A stretch of 8,772 nt of DNA. It comes from Aquabacterium sp. (GTDB lineage Bacteria > Pseudomonadota > Gammaproteobacteria > Burkholderiales > Burkholderiaceae_C). Below the pieces are notes generated by a model that saw only the letters and a list, made by a program, of their open reading frames with translations, was not told the DNA's origin and searched no databases. Within the stretch, counting starts at the first letter, position 1. Every line of letters begins with the position of its first letter. Of this stretch, positions 1 to 7,810 are shown piece after piece. Position numbers and translations under genes: made by a program. The stretch spans positions 1-8,772 of the forward strand of contig JAURXG010000318.1 of the NCBI GenBank assembly GCA_030654555.1, given 5' to 3'.

Positions 1-383
1 TTGCTGCCGGCGCGGGCGCGCTGCAGCGTCATCTGCAGGCCGAAGTAGCCGTTCCAGGCCGGGCCCGACACGACCTGCAGCCGCAGCGCCGACGGCCGCA
101 GCGCCACCGCCGAGGTGGCGGTGATGCGCTCGGCACGCGCGTGGCTCTCGGGCAGTGCGGCGGCGGCCAGCGGTGCGTCGGGCCCGGCCGGAGTGATCCA
201 GTCGAGCCGCCAGCCGGGCAGGCCGGGGCGCGCCGCGGGGGCCGACCAGCAGTCGGCGCAGTCGGCGGCGATGAAGACCTCGGTCACCGGCGAAACCTCG
301 GGGGGGCAGGCGGCCGCCAGCGCTGCGGCAGGCAGCGCCAGCGCCGTCAGCGTGAGCAGCCCCCCGGCTCCTAGAATCAATGG

Positions 384-389
<6 letters not shown>
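1..389 (-). CDS. Exported CxxC protein of unknown function (3' end outside window)
   Basis: The reading frame is open from an ATG at 389 to the left edge (129 full codons), so the C-terminus is missing. The product begins with a hydrophobic stretch (about residues 3-25) ending in Ala-rich LPAAALAAA, which looks like a Sec signal peptide cleaved near residue 25-27. The mature part starts with Cys28 and holds a CADC motif (Cys44, Cys47) after the strand-like segment VTEVFIAAD, followed by Pro- and Ala-rich sequence. A beta strand followed by CxxC recalls thioredoxin-like folds, but I cannot place it in a family. Oddities: the signal peptide n-region has no Lys or Arg (MHPLILG), and its coding region contains a G6 run (360-365 on plus) and a C7 run (300-306). 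A CTG at 410 or 395 would extend the N-terminus and, at 410, add an Arg, but ATG is preferred. The gene diverges from uvrD with overlapping start codons. Being a real gene is supported by the signal peptide and the unbroken frame. Confidence 0.7.
372..377 (+). promoter_or_regulatory. Putative -10 element of uvrD (TAGAAT)
   Basis: TAGAAT lies six bases before the uvrD ATG at 384, and no Shine-Dalgarno sequence is visible. Transcription would start at or within a base or two of the ATG, giving a leaderless mRNA. No good -35 hexamer is seen at 16-18 bases. The element lies inside codons 5-6 of the divergent exported-protein gene. Prediction only. Confidence 0.4.
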
Positions 390-2783
<2,394 letters not shown>

Positions 2784-2807
2784 GCACGGCGCGCCGCCGG
2801 GTGCCGG
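2784..2807. other. Convergent intergenic gap with a 10-bp palindrome
   Basis: Only 24 bases separate the stops of uvrD and the histidine kinase gene. The gap holds the perfect palindrome CGGCGCGCCG (2787-2796), but there is no T-tract on either side. A classical intrinsic terminator is therefore not supported; Rho-dependent termination or read-through is possible. Confidence 0.4.
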
Positions 2808-5312
2808 TCAGCGGGGCTCGGCCAGCGCCTCGTGCACCACCGCGGCCAGCTGTTCGAGCGTGTACTCCTTCTGCAGCACCTGCCGCACGCCGGCCTGCCG
2901 GGCCTGCTGGCGCAGGCTCTCGGTCACGTAGCCGGTGCTGATCACCACCGGCAGCCCGGGCCGCACACGCTGCAGTTCGAGCGCGAGATCCAGCCCCGAG
3001 AGTTCGGGCATGTTGTAGTCGGTGATCACCAGCTCGATGGCGTCGACCGTGGCCATCGCACGGTGCAGGGCCTCGCGCGGGTCGGCGACGCAGCTCACGC
3101 GGTAGCCGGCCTGCCGCAGCAGGCCGTCGACCATCAAGCCCATCACGGGGTCGTCGTCGACGTACAGCAGGTGCTGCCCCCGGCCCGGCGGCACGCTGGG
3201 CCCGGGCTGGCGCACGGTGGGCGGCGCGGCATCCGCCGCTGCGAGCGGGAAGTACATGTCGAAGCGGCTGCCCTGGCCCGGGCGGCTGTGCACGGTGACG
3301 GCCGCCTCGTGCGCTTCGACGATGCCCAGCACCACCGACAGCCCCAGTCCGGTGCCCTGGCCGACCGGCTTGGTGGTGAAGAACGGCTCGAAGATGCGCA
3401 GCCGGGTGGTGTCGTCCATGCCGCAGCCATCGTCGGCCACCCACAGGTGGGCGTGTCGCCCGGCCGACACGCGGCCCAGGCGCTCGGCCGCGGTGGCATC
3501 CAGCATCGCCTCGTCCAGGCCGATGACGATGTGGCCGGTGCCGCCCGTCATCGCATGCCAGGCGTTGGTGCACAGGTTCATCAGCACCTGCTGCAGCTGG
3601 GTGGCGTCGGCATGCACCTGCAACGGCGCCTCGCACAGGCGCAGCTCGAGTTCGACCAGCGCGGGCAGCGTCGAGCGCAGCAGCAGGGCCGTCTCGTCGA
3701 GCAGCGGCTGCAGCGGCTGCACGGCCCGCTGCTGGGGTTGCTGCCGCGCGAAGGCCACGATCTGCTGCACCAGGCCGCGCCCGCGCTCGCCGGCCGCGCG
3801 CACCTGGGCCAGCCGGCCGGCGGCGGGATGGTCGGCGCCCAGCGCCTGCTCGGCCAGCGCCACGTTGCCCAGGATCGCCGCCAGGATGTTGTTGAAGTCG
3901 TGCGCGATGCCGCCGGCCAGCGTGCCGATGGCCTCCATCTTCTGCGACTGGCGCAACTGCAGTTCGAGCTGCGCGCGCCGGGTCTCGGCGCGCCTGCGCC
4001 CGGTGACATCGGTGACCATGGCCAGTGCCCCCGCCGGCTGCCCCGCCTCGTCGAGGATCACGCTGGTGGACAGGGTGGCCCACAGGTCGGTGCCGTCGGG
4101 GCGCAGCAGGCGGATGTCCAGCGGCTCGGTGCGGGTCGGCGCGGGCGCGCCGTCGGCCGTGCCCGCCAGCGTGGCGCGGCCGGCCTCGTCGACGAAGTCG
4201 GTCCAGGGGCGCCCGATCAACGCGTCGGCTCCCAGGCCCAGCAACTGTTGCAGCTTGGGGTTGGTGAAGGTGGTGCGCGACTCGGCGTCGACCATCCAGA
4301 TGCCTTCGTCGGCCGTCTCGACGATGCGGCGGTATCGCTCGGAGCTGTCGCGCAACTGCCGGGTCATCGTGCGGGCGGCCGCATCGGCCCGCGCCCGCCC
4401 GGTGACCAGCTGCCAGGTCAGCATGGCCAGCACCAGGCTCAGCCCGCAGCCGGCGATGGCGATGATCTGCGCGCCGTCGTTGGGGTACTGCTGCTCGAAG
4501 TCGGGGGTGCTGCGCACCGCCAGCGTCCAGGTGTGGCCGGCAAAGCCCACGTACTCCTGCGCCTGGAAGCGGGCTGCGGGCGCCGCGGCCGCATGGCCCG
4601 TGCCCGGGTAGAGCCGGGTGCTGGCGTCGACCCGCACGCCGTCGTGGACGTCGACCTGCAGGCCCGGCGTGCCCTCGCCGTACAGGCTGGACATCAGGTC
4701 GCCGACCCGAAAGCTGGCGAACACCCAGCCGACCAGCTGCGTCCGCCGCGCCGCGACCGTGTCGTGCGCCGCGCCCTTGGCGTACAGCGGCATGAACAGC
4801 AGGAAGCCCGGGTCGTCGGCATCGCCGCCGGTGCCGGCCGCCGGCAGACGGTGGGTGATGGCGATGCTGCCCGAGTCGCGGGCCTGCAGCATCGCGGCCC
4901 GGCGCAGCGGGTCGGCCAACAGGTCCTGGCCCAGCGCGCGCACGATCGGATCGACGGCCGGCGCCGCAAAGGTGACGGGCGCGATCGATGCCGCGGCCTG
5001 CAGCGGTGCATAGGCCACCGAGCGCAGCCCGGCGAAGCCGGCGCCGGTCGTCAGGCCGTCGACATAGCGGGCGAAATCGGTGGCGGTGACGTCGTCCGAC
5101 GCATCGAACAGGCCGCGCACGCCGCGCAGCATCTGCTCGTAGCTGGCCACGCGCTCCTCGATGCGGGTGGCGGTGCGGCGCAGGCCGAAATCGAAGCTGC
5201 CGCGCAGTGTGCGCTCGTGGGTCTGGTGCTCGTGCTGCCACAGCCAGCCGGTGATGCCCAGCGAGAGGGCGGCCACCAGCAGCGGCCACAGCCAGGGCGC
5301 AACGCGTTTCAA
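2808..5312 (-). CDS. CHASE-PAS hybrid sensor histidine kinase with C-terminal receiver domain
   Basis: An inner-membrane sensor kinase of 834 residues. In order: TM1 (about 5-26), a periplasmic CHASE-like domain (about 60-265; LRGVRGLFDASDDV, FAGLRSVAYAP), TM2 (about 281-303), PAS (about 322-437), HisKA with phospho-acceptor His471 in GGIAHDFNN, HATPase_c with N-box Asn579/Asn583, G1 DDGCGM (627-632), F-box FEPFFTTK (641-648) and G2 GTGLGLS (653-659), then a receiver domain (about 713-830) with acidic pocket Asp719-721, phospho-acceptor Asp765 (TDYNMP) and Lys815. All catalytic residues are present, so kinase and receiver should be active. The Pro that usually follows the receiver Lys is Glu (QKEYT). 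The start is TTG at 5312: AGGA lies six bases upstream, TM1 is kept, and there is no upstream start in frame. The 13-base gap to the binding-protein gene indicates co-transcription. The target regulator or HPt protein is not in the window. Confidence 0.9.
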   Translation of the reverse strand: MKRVAPWLWPLLVAALSLGITGWLWQHEHQTHERTLRGSFDFGLRRTATRIEERVASYEQMLRGVRGLFDASDDVTATDFARYVDGLTTGAGFAGLRSVAYAPLQAAASIAPVTFAAPAVDPIVRALGQDLLADPLRRAAMLQARDSGSIAITHRLPAAGTGGDADDPGFLLFMPLYAKGAAHDTVAARRTQLVGWVFASFRVGDLMSSLYGEGTPGLQVDVHDGVRVDASTRLYPGTGHAAAAPAARFQAQEYVGFAGHTWTLAVRSTPDFEQQYPNDGAQIIAIAGCGLSLVLAMLTWQLVTGRARADAAARTMTRQLRDSSERYRRIVETADEGIWMVDAESRTTFTNPKLQQLLGLGADALIGRPWTDFVDEAGRATLAGTADGAPAPTRTEPLDIRLLRPDGTDLWATLSTSVILDEAGQPAGALAMVTDVTGRRRAETRRAQLELQLRQSQKMEAIGTLAGGIAHDFNNILAAILGNVALAEQALGADHPAAGRLAQVRAAGERGRGLVQQIVAFARQQPQQRAVQPLQPLLDETALLLRSTLPALVELELRLCEAPLQVHADATQLQQVLMNLCTNAWHAMTGGTGHIVIGLDEAMLDATAAERLGRVSAGRHAHLWVADDGCGMDDTTRLRIFEPFFTTKPVGQGTGLGLSVVLGIVEAHEAAVTVHSRPGQGSRFDMYFPLAAADAAPPTVRQPGPSVPPGRGQHLLYVDDDPVMGLMVDGLLRQAGYRVSCVADPREALHRAMATVDAIELVITDYNMPELSGLDLALELQRVRPGLPVVISTGYVTESLRQQARQAGVRQVLQKEYTLEQLAAVVHEALAEPR

Positions 5313-5318
5313 CGGGCG

Positions 5319-5322
5319 TCCT
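5319..5322 (-). promoter_or_regulatory. Shine-Dalgarno site supporting the TTG start of the kinase
   Basis: AGGA on the minus strand sits six bases before the TTG at 5312 and just after the stop of the binding-protein gene (5326-5328). It decides the rare TTG start, because no ATG or GTG that would keep TM1 is available in frame. Confidence 0.6.
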
Positions 5323-5325
5323 GCC

Positions 5326-6111
5326 TCAGAAGCGGGTCATCGCCAAGGCCAGTTCGGGCTTGAAGTACTTCTCGAAGATGCGCCGAACGGTGCCGTCGGC
5401 GCGCATGTCGTCGACCAGCGCGCGCCAGGCGGCCTGCTGCGCTTCGGGCAGCGACTTCTTCGACATGATCAGCCCGTGCGGCACCGGCGGGTCGTCGAAC
5501 TCCAGGATCTGCGTCTGCGCGCGGATGCGGGTGGTTTCGAGCGTGGGGTAATCGAAGGGCTCGATGATCATCGCCTGCACCCGGTTGTCGAGCAGCACCT
5601 GGTAGAGCGGATCCAGGTGCGTGGCGTAGCTGACCCGGGCGCTGGCATCCAGCCGGTCGACCAGCCGGTTGGCGGTGGGGCTGTAGCGGAAGCTGCGGAT
5701 CACGCCCAGCCGCAGGGCCGGGTTGCGCTCGAAGTCGGCCAGCGTCAACGCGCCCACGTCGTTGCGCACCAGCAGGTAGTACTTGTTGGCGAAGTACCAG
5801 GCGAACGCGGCGAAACGCTCACGCTGCTGGTTGGTGATGCCCGACAGGCTGAAGTCGAGCGCGCCGGATTCGATCAGCTGCCAGATGCGCGCGCGCGGCA
5901 ACACGCTGAGCTTGATCTTGCAGCCGCTGCGCCGGGCCAGTTCGTCGGCGAAGTCCTTGTCGATGCCTTCGCCGGTCTGGCTGGAATAGAGCAGGCCGTG
6001 GTCGTGCAGGGCCAGGCTCAGCGGCCGGCTGCAATCGGGTGCGTCGGCCGCGCCGCTGGCCAGTGGCCAGACCAGGGCGGTCACGCAGAGCAGGTGGCGC
6101 AGCAGATGCAT
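5326..6111 (-). CDS. Periplasmic solute-binding protein, family 3 (SBP_bac_3-like)
   Basis: A 261-residue exported protein with signal peptide MHLLRHLLCVTALVWPLASG followed by AADA; cleavage is likely near residue 20-24. The mature part has the family 3 pattern: first-lobe GEGIDKDFADELARRSG (47-63), LDFSLSGITNQQRERF (85-100), hinge and second lobe with LRLGVIRS (133-140) and VQAMIIEPFDY (178-188). Arg97 sits about where these proteins bind a ligand carboxylate, and Glu184 where amino-acid binders usually have Asp. Cys27 and Cys64 could form a disulphide. ATG 6111 is chosen because it begins the signal peptide directly and has a good Shine-Dalgarno (GGAAGGA, 6123-6117); a TTG at 6144 would add 11 residues and lies in the leader dyad. 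No transporter gene is near, and the CHASE kinase follows after 13 bases. It is therefore probably a periplasmic sensor for that kinase (inference). The ligand is unknown; amino acid-like is the default guess. Confidence 0.85.
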   Translation of the reverse strand: MHLLRHLLCVTALVWPLASGAADAPDCSRPLSLALHDHGLLYSSQTGEGIDKDFADELARRSGCKIKLSVLPRARIWQLIESGALDFSLSGITNQQRERFAAFAWYFANKYYLLVRNDVGALTLADFERNPALRLGVIRSFRYSPTANRLVDRLDASARVSYATHLDPLYQVLLDNRVQAMIIEPFDYPTLETTRIRAQTQILEFDDPPVPHGLIMSKKSLPEAQQAAWRALVDDMRADGTVRRIFEKYFKPELALAMTRF

Positions 6112-6116
6112 GGGTG

Positions 6117-6123
6117 TCCTTCC
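6117..6123 (-). promoter_or_regulatory. Shine-Dalgarno site of the binding-protein gene
   Basis: GGAAGGA on the minus strand ends five bases before the ATG at 6111. It is the best ribosome-binding site in the window and favours ATG 6111 over the upstream TTG at 6144. Confidence 0.65.
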
Positions 6124-6131
6124 GTCGATCC

Positions 6132-6154
6132 CGCGGCAGGCCAATGCTGCCGCG
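6132..6154 (-). repeat. 8-bp inverted repeat in the leader of the sensor operon
   Basis: Perfect arms CGCGGCAG (6132-6139) and CTGCCGCG (6147-6154) flank a 7-base loop. In the transcript this is a stable GC-rich hairpin between the candidate -10 (6161-6166) and the Shine-Dalgarno site. It could be an operator dyad or a 5' mRNA stem-loop. No T-tract follows, so it is not an intrinsic terminator. Confidence 0.55.
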
Positions 6155-6160
6155 CAACGA

Positions 6161-6166
6161 ATCTAA
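6161..6166 (-). promoter_or_regulatory. Weak candidate -10 of the binding protein/kinase operon (TTAGAT)
   Basis: TTAGAT on the minus strand is an AT-rich hexamer in the 132-base gap between hydrolase and binding-protein genes. Transcription would start near 6154, leaving a leader of about 43 bases. No matching -35 hexamer is visible at 16-18 bases, so support is weak. Confidence 0.3.
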
Positions 6167-6243
6167 CCGACCCGAACGCCGGCCGATGGTCGAAATGGCG
6201 GGTCTCCACGGCCGCGGGTGGCCAGGCAGGCGCGTCCGGCCGG

Positions 6244-7176
6244 TCAGGCCTGGTCGAGGAAGGCCTCCAGCGCCGCCGCCAGGGCCTCGGGCTGGTCGTG
6301 GTGCAGCATGTGGCCGGCATCGGCCAGCTGCACCTGGCGCACGTCGGGCACATGGGCCAGGCGCTGCTGGAACTCGGCCAGGCTGTAGCGCCCGCCCCAG
6401 TGGGCATCGAGCCGGCTGGCCACGCCCTGCACCCACAGCAGCGGCGCGGTGATGCGCTGCCAGGTGGCGATGGTGTCGGCCGCGCGGTAGGGCACCGGGT
6501 TGATGCGCTTGTGCGCGGCGTCGGCGCGCAGCCGCCACAGGCCGTCGGCCGTCGGCTCGGACCAGTGGCCGGCCAGCCACAGCGCCTTGTCGGCCGGCAG
6601 GCGCGGGTTGTTCTTGCGCAGCCGCTGCGCCACCTCGGCCAGGCTGGCGTAGGGCTTGAGCGTCTGCGGCGTCTTCAGTTCGTCCAGCCAGGTGGCCAGG
6701 CGCGCGGGGGCGTCGGCGGCCGGCAGGTCGGGCAGGCCGAAACCTTCGAGGTTGACCAGCCGGCGGATGCGCTGCGGGCGCACGCCGGCGTAGGTCATCA
6801 CCACGTTGCCGCCCATGCTGTGGCCCAGCAGGTCGACCGGTGCATCGGGCGACAGCGCGTCGATGATCGCGTCCAGGTCGCCCAGGTAGTCGGCGAACCA
6901 GTAGGCATCGGTGCCGGCCGGCGCGCTGGTGAGGCCGAAGCCGCGCCAGTCGGGCGCCACGATGCAGCGGTTGGCGTCGCCCGAGCGCGCCATGGCGTCC
7001 ACCACGAACTGGAACGACGCGCCCACGTCCATGAAGCCATGCACCATCACCAGCAGCGGCTGGCCGGGCTGCGGCGCGCCCCACTGGGTGAGGTGGTACT
7101 GCAGGCCGCGAAGGGGCAGGTGGCGGCTCTGCGACAGGCGCAGCGGCGGGTAGATCTCGTTCGGGGGGGCGCTCAT
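6244..7176 (-). CDS. Alpha/beta-fold hydrolase (serine hydrolase, substrate unknown)
   Basis: A 310-residue cytosolic alpha/beta hydrolase with no signal peptide. Visible features: oxyanion-hole strand LLVMVHGFMD (41-50), conserved APDWRGFGLTS (74-84), nucleophile elbow GHSMGG with Ser120, and C-terminal GHMLHHDQPEA with catalytic His289. The acid is less clear: the segment after strand 7 reads LLWVQGVASRLDAH, so Asp257 is the best candidate but sits slightly off the usual spacing. The lid (about 150-235) is large and helical. The family covers esterases, C-C hydrolases and epoxide or haloalkane enzymes; the elbow Ser excludes the Asp-nucleophile classes, and nothing else fixes the substrate. 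ATG 7176 is preferred over GTG 7185 because the latter overlaps a TACAGT -10-like hexamer seven bases before the ATG. A C7 run (7163-7169) covers codons 3-5. It diverges from the acetyltransferase gene and lies 132 bases upstream of the sensor operon. Confidence 0.85.
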   Translation of the reverse strand: MSAPPNEIYPPLRLSQSRHLPLRGLQYHLTQWGAPQPGQPLLVMVHGFMDVGASFQFVVDAMARSGDANRCIVAPDWRGFGLTSAPAGTDAYWFADYLGDLDAIIDALSPDAPVDLLGHSMGGNVVMTYAGVRPQRIRRLVNLEGFGLPDLPAADAPARLATWLDELKTPQTLKPYASLAEVAQRLRKNNPRLPADKALWLAGHWSEPTADGLWRLRADAAHKRINPVPYRAADTIATWQRITAPLLWVQGVASRLDAHWGGRYSLAEFQQRLAHVPDVRQVQLADAGHMLHHDQPEALAAALEAFLDQA

Positions 7177-7183
7177 GCCCGGC

Positions 7184-7189
7184 ACTGTA
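7184..7189 (-). promoter_or_regulatory. Putative -10 element of the hydrolase gene (TACAGT)
   Basis: TACAGT on the minus strand lies seven bases before the ATG at 7176, with no Shine-Dalgarno site, matching the arrangement at uvrD and the acetyltransferase. It suggests a leaderless transcript and argues against the GTG start at 7185. Confidence 0.35.
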
Positions 7190-7210
7190 GGGGGCAGCGG
7201 CCGCGGGGGG

Positions 7211-7228
7211 CTGTCGGTGCGGCGACAG
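7211..7228. repeat. 18-bp dyad, CTGTCG-N6-CGACAG
   Basis: Perfect 6-bp arms CTGTCG (7211-7216) and CGACAG (7223-7228) are separated by six bases in the divergent hydrolase/acetyltransferase intergenic region. The size and position fit a dimeric regulator site for either gene, but no regulator gene is nearby. Confidence 0.4.
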
Positions 7229-7232
7229 GCGG

Positions 7233-7242
7233 GCCAGCTGGC
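7233..7242. repeat. 10-bp palindrome GCCAGCTGGC
   Basis: A perfect palindrome four bases after the 7211-7228 dyad. On its own it is easily chance in GC-rich DNA; it is listed because three dyads cluster in one 107-base promoter region. Confidence 0.3.
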
Positions 7243-7256
7243 GTGCGTCGGCCGGC

Positions 7257-7272
7257 GGCATCGCGCGATGCC
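7257..7272. repeat. 16-bp perfect palindrome, candidate operator
   Basis: GGCATCGC followed directly by GCGATGCC is a perfect uninterrupted palindrome. Its last base is the first base of the putative acetyltransferase -10 (7272-7277), so a bound protein would block RNA polymerase. Repressor binding is an inference from position and symmetry. Confidence 0.45.
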
Positions 7273-7277
7273 AGAAT
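7272..7277 (+). promoter_or_regulatory. Putative -10 element of the acetyltransferase gene (CAGAAT)
   Basis: CAGAAT lies six bases before the ATG at 7284 with no Shine-Dalgarno site between, again suggesting a leaderless message. It directly abuts the 16-bp palindrome. No convincing -35 is seen. Confidence 0.4.
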
Positions 7278-7283
7278 GGCCCG

Positions 7284-7775
7284 ATGATCGATTACCAACT
7301 GCGCGCCGCCGAGCCGCGTGACGTGCCCGCCATCGCCGGCCTGATCGGCGAGCTGGCCGAATTCGAGAACCTCACGCACCTGCTGCGGCTCACGCCCGAG
7401 ACGCTGGCGCCGCACCTGTTCGGCGTGCGGCCGGTGGTCGAGAGCGTGGTGGCCGAGAGCGCGGGCACGGTGGTGGGCTTTGCGCTGTTCTTCACCAACT
7501 TCTCCACCTTCCTGGCCAAGCCCGGGCTGTACCTGGAGGACCTGTACGTGCAGCCGGCCTTTCGGGGGGCGGGCATCGGCAAGGCCCTGCTGTCGCACCT
7601 GGGCGCGCTGGCGGTGGCGCGCGACTACGGCCGCTTCGAGTGGAGCGTGCTCGACTGGAACGAGAACGCGATCCGCTTCTACGAGAAGATGGGCGCCACG
7701 GTGATGCCCGAGTGGCGCATCTGCCGCGTGGCCGGCGACACGCTGCAAGCCTTCGCCGCGCGCGACGCGGGCTGA
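7284..7775 (+). CDS. GNAT N-acetyltransferase resembling diamine acetyltransferase (SSAT-like)
   Basis: A 163-residue single-domain GNAT enzyme that should transfer acetyl from acetyl-CoA to an amine. Motif A is QPAFRGAGIGKAL (90-102) with the pyrophosphate-binding RGAGIG loop; the preceding strand is GLYLEDLYV (81-89), and motif B is DWNENAIRFYEKMGA (124-138). By recall of the mammalian spermidine/spermine acetyltransferase, Glu85 and Tyr133 match its catalytic Glu (in LYLEDFF) and Tyr (in FYKRRGA), and the whole length follows that family, including the N-terminal IRxA-like start and the ELAEFE segment. Bacterial members act on polyamines, but also on thialysine or other small amines, so the substrate is not settled. 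The ATG at 7284 gives the usual GNAT N-terminus. The gene stands alone, divergent from the hydrolase and convergent with the HD-GYP gene 29 bases away. A G6 run (7564-7569) falls in the acetyl-CoA loop codons. Confidence 0.88.
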   Translation: MIDYQLRAAEPRDVPAIAGLIGELAEFENLTHLLRLTPETLAPHLFGVRPVVESVVAESAGTVVGFALFFTNFSTFLAKPGLYLEDLYVQPAFRGAGIGKALLSHLGALAVARDYGRFEWSVLDWNENAIRFYEKMGATVMPEWRICRVAGDTLQAFAARDAG

Positions 7776-7810
7776 GCGCGGGCTGCGCCGCGCGGGTCGC
7801 TCGCTCAGCC
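7770..7810. terminator. Possible bidirectional hairpin over two convergent stop codons
   Basis: Perfect 9-bp arms GGCTGAGCG (7770-7778) and CGCTCAGCC (7802-7810) contain the TGA codons of the acetyltransferase gene and of the HD-GYP gene. A competing inner hairpin, GCGCGG (7776-7781) with CCGCGC (7788-7793), has a 6-base loop. There is no T-tract, so intrinsic termination is uncertain; the structure could still pause polymerase or protect both 3' ends. Confidence 0.4.

Noticed and set aside
2787..2796. CGGCGCGCCG palindrome as an intrinsic terminator between uvrD and the kinase gene
   Set aside because: The self-complementary 10-mer leaves no proper loop and no T-tract follows on either strand.
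2832..5363. An 843-codon open frame on the plus strand, antisense to the histidine kinase gene
   Set aside because: It is a mirror of the kinase codons in GC-rich DNA. The translation is His/Gly/Arg/Gln-rich low-complexity sequence without domains, while the minus strand shows all kinase motifs.
6111..6144. TTG at 6144 as start of the binding-protein gene
   Set aside because: It would put 11 extra residues, including Arg and Asp, before a complete signal peptide. It also lies inside the leader dyad, while ATG 6111 has a strong Shine-Dalgarno site.
6183..6243. A -35 element for the sensor operon and a terminator after the hydrolase gene
   Set aside because: The best -35-like hexamer (TTCGAC on minus) is 22 bases from the -10, too far. 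Only 4-bp stems and a CCGGCCGG palindrome were found, with no T-tract.
7177..7185. GTG at 7185 as start of the hydrolase gene
   Set aside because: It overlaps the putative -10 hexamer and adds only three residues; ATG 7176 is preferred, although the GTG cannot be excluded.
5161..7287. A 708-codon plus-strand open frame across the binding-protein and hydrolase genes
   Set aside because: It crosses two well-supported minus-strand genes and their intergenic gap and has the same biased composition; an antisense artefact of high GC.
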